32,262 nt of DNA, taken from Bin22 sp034428635 (GTDB lineage Bacteria > Chloroflexota > Dehalococcoidia > Lucifugimonadales > UBA3495). The stretch's first letter is position 1. Every line of letters starts with the position of its first letter. Positions 29,555 through 32,262 of the stretch are shown in pieces. The stretch spans positions 1 to 32,262 of the forward strand of contig DAOUHR010000071.1 in assembly GCA_034428635.1 (NCBI GenBank), in the 5' to 3' direction. A program made the position numbers and the translations under genes. The notes under the pieces are model-generated. The model was given only the letters and a program-made list of their open reading frames with translations. It ran no database searches and had not been told where the DNA came from.

Positions 29555-32262
29555 GTGCGCCGCCTGACCCGAGTCCAACTGCCACAGCTTTCTGTTGAGC
29601 ACATTCTACTGCTCCTCATCGTCATTGTGGCCTTTGCCCTTCGCCTCAACGGAATTGACTGGGACTCGGGATACGGTTTTCATCCGGACGAACGGTCGCT
29701 GTACATGCGGGCCGGTTGTATGTACGACCTGCTTACGGAGCGACCGGGTTACCAGGATTGCCTGAAAGATCACCCCCAAATTCAACCCGGGTTGCCTGGG
29801 GTTCGAACTCTTCTGGACTTTGACCTGAGCCCACTGAATCCCCATTGGTTCCCCTTGGGCAGCGTGCTCATTTACGCCCTGGTGCTGTGCAGGTCGGTGA
29901 TTGAATTGTTCACCGACGTTGGCGCGCTGGACATGCGCTACGTGGGACGGGGCCTCTCTGCATTGGCTGACGTGGGCACGGTCATCATGGTGTACGTGCT
30001 GGGCCGCCGGATTTACGGACGCCTGTACGGCCCATGGGTCGGCTTGCTTGGAGCGGCGCTGGTTGCCTTCGCGGTCGTACATGTCCAGAACAGCCACTTC
30101 TTCCGACCAGAGACCTTTTCCGCCTTCTGGGTCCTGGCCGTATTCTGGGCCATCTTGCAGGTTATGGAGCGGCGAAGGCTGCGGGATTCCTTGCTTCTGG
30201 GCCTGTTCACGGGGATGGCATTCGCCCCCAAGGTAAGTATTGCCCCTATACTGCTGCCCCTGGCGGTGTGCTATTACTTCCACCTGGTGGACCTGGGGAA
30301 CGGCCGGTTGATTGGTGTGCCCCGTCGCGTGCTGGAACAGACCTGCCTACATGCGCTGGCTGCTGCTGCGGTGGCAGTGACAGTATTTTTCCTGGTTACG
30401 CCCTACGGCCTTTTGAACCTTTCCAATTTCCTGGGTGAGCAGGCAGCCCAGACCAACATGGCAAACAACGCCGGGTTGTGGCCCTTCACCATACAGTATG
30501 TAGGGACGCCGGCGTTCCTTTACCAGTTCAAGCAAACGGCCGTGTGGGGACTGGGCCCTCCTTTGGGGCTGGTGGCGTGGGCGTCAATCATTTTTACAGC
30601 GATTCTTGCCTGGCAGGGCTCGTTTGCCAGACGGGGCGATATTCTGATTCTTGCGTGGGTCATTCCCAGCATTTTGCTGCTTGAGTCCTTTGAAGTCCGA
30701 TTTCAGCGATACTATTTCGCGCTGATACCCTTTATGGTGTTGCTGGGAAGCCGGATGCTGCTGTGGGGTCCCTTCTATGTCCAGAGCATAATAGGCGGCA
30801 CTGGGAGACCGCGCAGGCTGGCAATGACCAGCGCCGACAGGGAGTCGGCGATTTCCCTGGGAAGCAGCGTATGGTCATACTTCCGATATAACCCTACGGG
30901 CCAGCGCTGTTTGCTGGCAGCAGCGTGGACGCTGGTCTGCGTGGTAATGGGCTCTACCATCATTTACTCGCTGGCCTTTCAGAACATTTACCTTAATCCC
31001 CACCCGGCGGTGACAGCGTCCCAGTGGATTAACGCCAATGTTCCTCCAGGTACGCCCATTGTCAGCGACAATCACTGGGACGAGTTTATTCCCGAACTGT
31101 ACCCCTATGACGTATGGCAGTTTCCGGCCTATGAACCTGACGGAGTCGGCAAGATGGCGGAACTGGGCGGCTGGCTGGCTAATGCCGACTATGTTGTCTT
31201 TTACAGTCAACGGCCATACGTCAGCGTAGCCAGCGACCCGGAACGCTTTCCAATGACCCTGGAGTATTACCGCCAGCTGTTCGGTGGGGAACTGGGATAC
31301 CAGATTGAAAGGGCCTTCGGATCCCACCCGTCCTTCTTGGGCATAACCGTCAGGGACGATCCCTTCGAAAGGACGGGACTGCCCAGGCCGGGCCGCTGGG
31401 CGTCGTCATCGGAAATGGCCTTGTCCTCACCAGGCTTTGCCTTTAGCTGGGGTTATGCCGACGACAACGTAGTGGGCTACGACCATCCGACGGTGATGGT
31501 GTTCAGAAACGTCGAACATTTGCCGGCGGAAACCCTGGTGAGCCGGCTGGTGCTGAGCGACTCCAGCGCAATCAAGAAGCTGAAGTTCTCCGAAGCAGAG
31601 CTGGCGCGGCAGCAGGAGGGCGGTGACTGGTCAGACCTGTTCGACCGGAACAGCATTGCCAACCAGGCGCCGGTGCTGGCCTGGCTGCTGGTAATCGAAT
31701 TCATCTATCTCATTACGCTGCCCTTGTGCTTCTTCTTATGCCGGCCTTTAGCGGACCGAGGGCTGGTACTGGCCCGCCTCGTTGGATTGCTTGCGGTTGC
31801 CTACCTGGCCTGGATCGTGGTAAGCCTCGGTCTGATGGATTTCTCACTTGCAGTTATCTTGTTGGGCATGGCCGTAGTCGCTGCCCTCTCTGGGATTGTC
31901 GTCGCCCTGCAATGGCGGCAGATGTGGGAGTTTGTCAGAGCGCGATGGCAACTCCTGGTGATTGCCGAGGTGATCTTCCTGGCAGCCTTTGTGGCGTTCG
32001 CGATCATCAGGGCCCTGAACCCTGACCTGTGGCATCCCTTCAGGGGTGGCGAAAAGCCCATGGAACTGGCCTACTTTAACGCAGTGATCCGGTCGACCCT
32101 GCTCCCTCCATACGATCCCTGGTTTGCCGGCGGCTACCTGAACTATTACTACTGGGGTTATTTCATACTGGCGATTCCCACCAGGCTGTCGGGCATTGTG
32201 CCTACGACGGCGTTCAATTTGGCGGTGCCCCTGCTTTTCGCCCTTACTGTTACGGGAGCGTA
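29555..32262 (+). CDS. PMT-like glycosyltransferase fused to DUF2298 (Chlor_Arch_YYY) domain, 3' partial
   Basis: The frame runs from a GTG at 29555 (AAGGGGG about 6 nt upstream) to the window edge without a stop: 902 codons, C-terminus missing. Residues about 15-500 look like a GT-C dolichyl-phosphate-mannose-type transferase: one TM, then F-H-P-D-E near 42-46 in the first outer loop, the acidic motif of this fold, and many further TMs. A soluble segment at about 480-690 follows. A second membrane part then begins and carries, near 817-850, R-A-L-N-P-D-L-W-H-P, G-G-E-K-P-M-E and P-Y-D-P-W-F-A-G-G-Y, the DUF2298 signature known mainly from Chloroflexi and archaea. It probably moves sugars from lipid carriers to surface polymers. 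Substrate unknown. Confidence 0.75.
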   Translation, partial: MRRLTRVQLPQLSVEHILLLLIVIVAFALRLNGIDWDSGYGFHPDERSLYMRAGCMYDLLTERPGYQDCLKDHPQIQPGLPGVRTLLDFDLSPLNPHWFPLGSVLIYALVLCRSVIELFTDVGALDMRYVGRGLSALADVGTVIMVYVLGRRIYGRLYGPWVGLLGAALVAFAVVHVQNSHFFRPETFSAFWVLAVFWAILQVMERRRLRDSLLLGLFTGMAFAPKVSIAPILLPLAVCYYFHLVDLGNGRLIGVPRRVLEQTCLHALAAAAVAVTVFFLVTPYGLLNLSNFLGEQAAQTNMANNAGLWPFTIQYVGTPAFLYQFKQTAVWGLGPPLGLVAWASIIFTAILAWQGSFARRGDILILAWVIPSILLLESFEVRFQRYYFALIPFMVLLGSRMLLWGPFYVQSIIGGTGRPRRLAMTSADRESAISLGSSVWSYFRYNPTGQRCLLAAAWTLVCVVMGSTIIYSLAFQNIYLNPHPAVTASQWINANVPPGTPIVSDNHWDEFIPELYPYDVWQFPAYEPDGVGKMAELGGWLANADYVVFYSQRPYVSVASDPERFPMTLEYYRQLFGGELGYQIERAFGSHPSFLGITVRDDPFERTGLPRPGRWASSSEMALSSPGFAFSWGYADDNVVGYDHPTVMVFRNVEHLPAETLVSRLVLSDSSAIKKLKFSEAELARQQEGGDWSDLFDRNSIANQAPVLAWLLVIEFIYLITLPLCFFLCRPLADRGLVLARLVGLLAVAYLAWIVVSLGLMDFSLAVILLGMAVVAALSGIVVALQWRQMWEFVRARWQLLVIAEVIFLAAFVAFAIIRALNPDLWHPFRGGEKPMELAYFNAVIRSTLLPPYDPWFAGGYLNYYYWGYFILAIPTRLSGIVPTTAFNLAVPLLFALTVTGA

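Overview
The window looks like a piece of a bacterial chromosome, most probably from the Chloroflexota (Dehalococcoidia / SAR202-like). The basis is gene content plus family knowledge: a membrane protein carrying the 'Chlor_Arch_YYY' (DUF2298) signature, an 11-gene respiratory complex I operon without the NADH-input genes, an OGG1-type glycosylase, and many GTG/TTG starts in G+C-rich DNA. No rRNA, tRNA, CRISPR array, transposase or phage gene was seen. The region reads as core chromosome, not a mobile island.

Layout. 1-1775 (+): the 3' end of a CCA-adding enzyme gene, a small cysteine-rich zinc-finger protein and an MDR-type quinone/alcohol oxidoreductase. 1796-6412 (-): OGG1-like 8-oxoguanine glycosylase, a DinG-type exonuclease-helicase that overlaps it by 17 nt, and a PHP-domain phosphoesterase whose promoter abuts its ATG (probably leaderless). 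6703-8096 (+): a polyamine pair, speD and an aminopropyltransferase that reads like a thermospermine synthase. 8125-10759 (-): thioesterase, trmD and a metal-dependent amidohydrolase with repeats at both ends. 11085-14067 (+): a secreted TolB-like beta-propeller lipoprotein, a cluster of hairpin repeats, a flavin-reductase-like protein and a CinA-like/nucleotidyltransferase fusion.

14090-25614 (+) is the centrepiece: a near-consensus promoter followed by nuoA-B-C-D-H-I-J-K-L-M-N. All membrane and Q-module subunits are present and nuoE, nuoF and nuoG are absent, so the electron donor to this complex I is not fixed by the cluster. Two extra insertions sit inside it: a tandem pair of small HicB-like proteins between nuoC and nuoD, and a 77-residue protein with two H-x3-C-x-C-x2-C motifs between nuoI and nuoJ. 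The latter is the least described item here. NuoM lacks the usual TM7 lysine and NuoH has an altered loop motif.

25637-29402 (+): a DinB-like protein, a LOG/TIGR00725-type nucleotide-binding protein, enolase, a possible small basic membrane protein and GAPDH, closed by a long hairpin terminator. 29555 to the end (+): an unfinished large membrane protein that joins a PMT-like glycosyltransferase half to a DUF2298 half.

Together the window carries central glycolysis, respiratory energy conversion, polyamine synthesis, tRNA maturation and DNA repair. Stretches over 300 bases without a gene are 6413-6791 (two promoters, nothing else supported), 10760-11084 (amidohydrolase promoter and repeats; no convincing promoter for the TolB-like gene) and, apart from the HicB-like pair, nuoC-nuoD.
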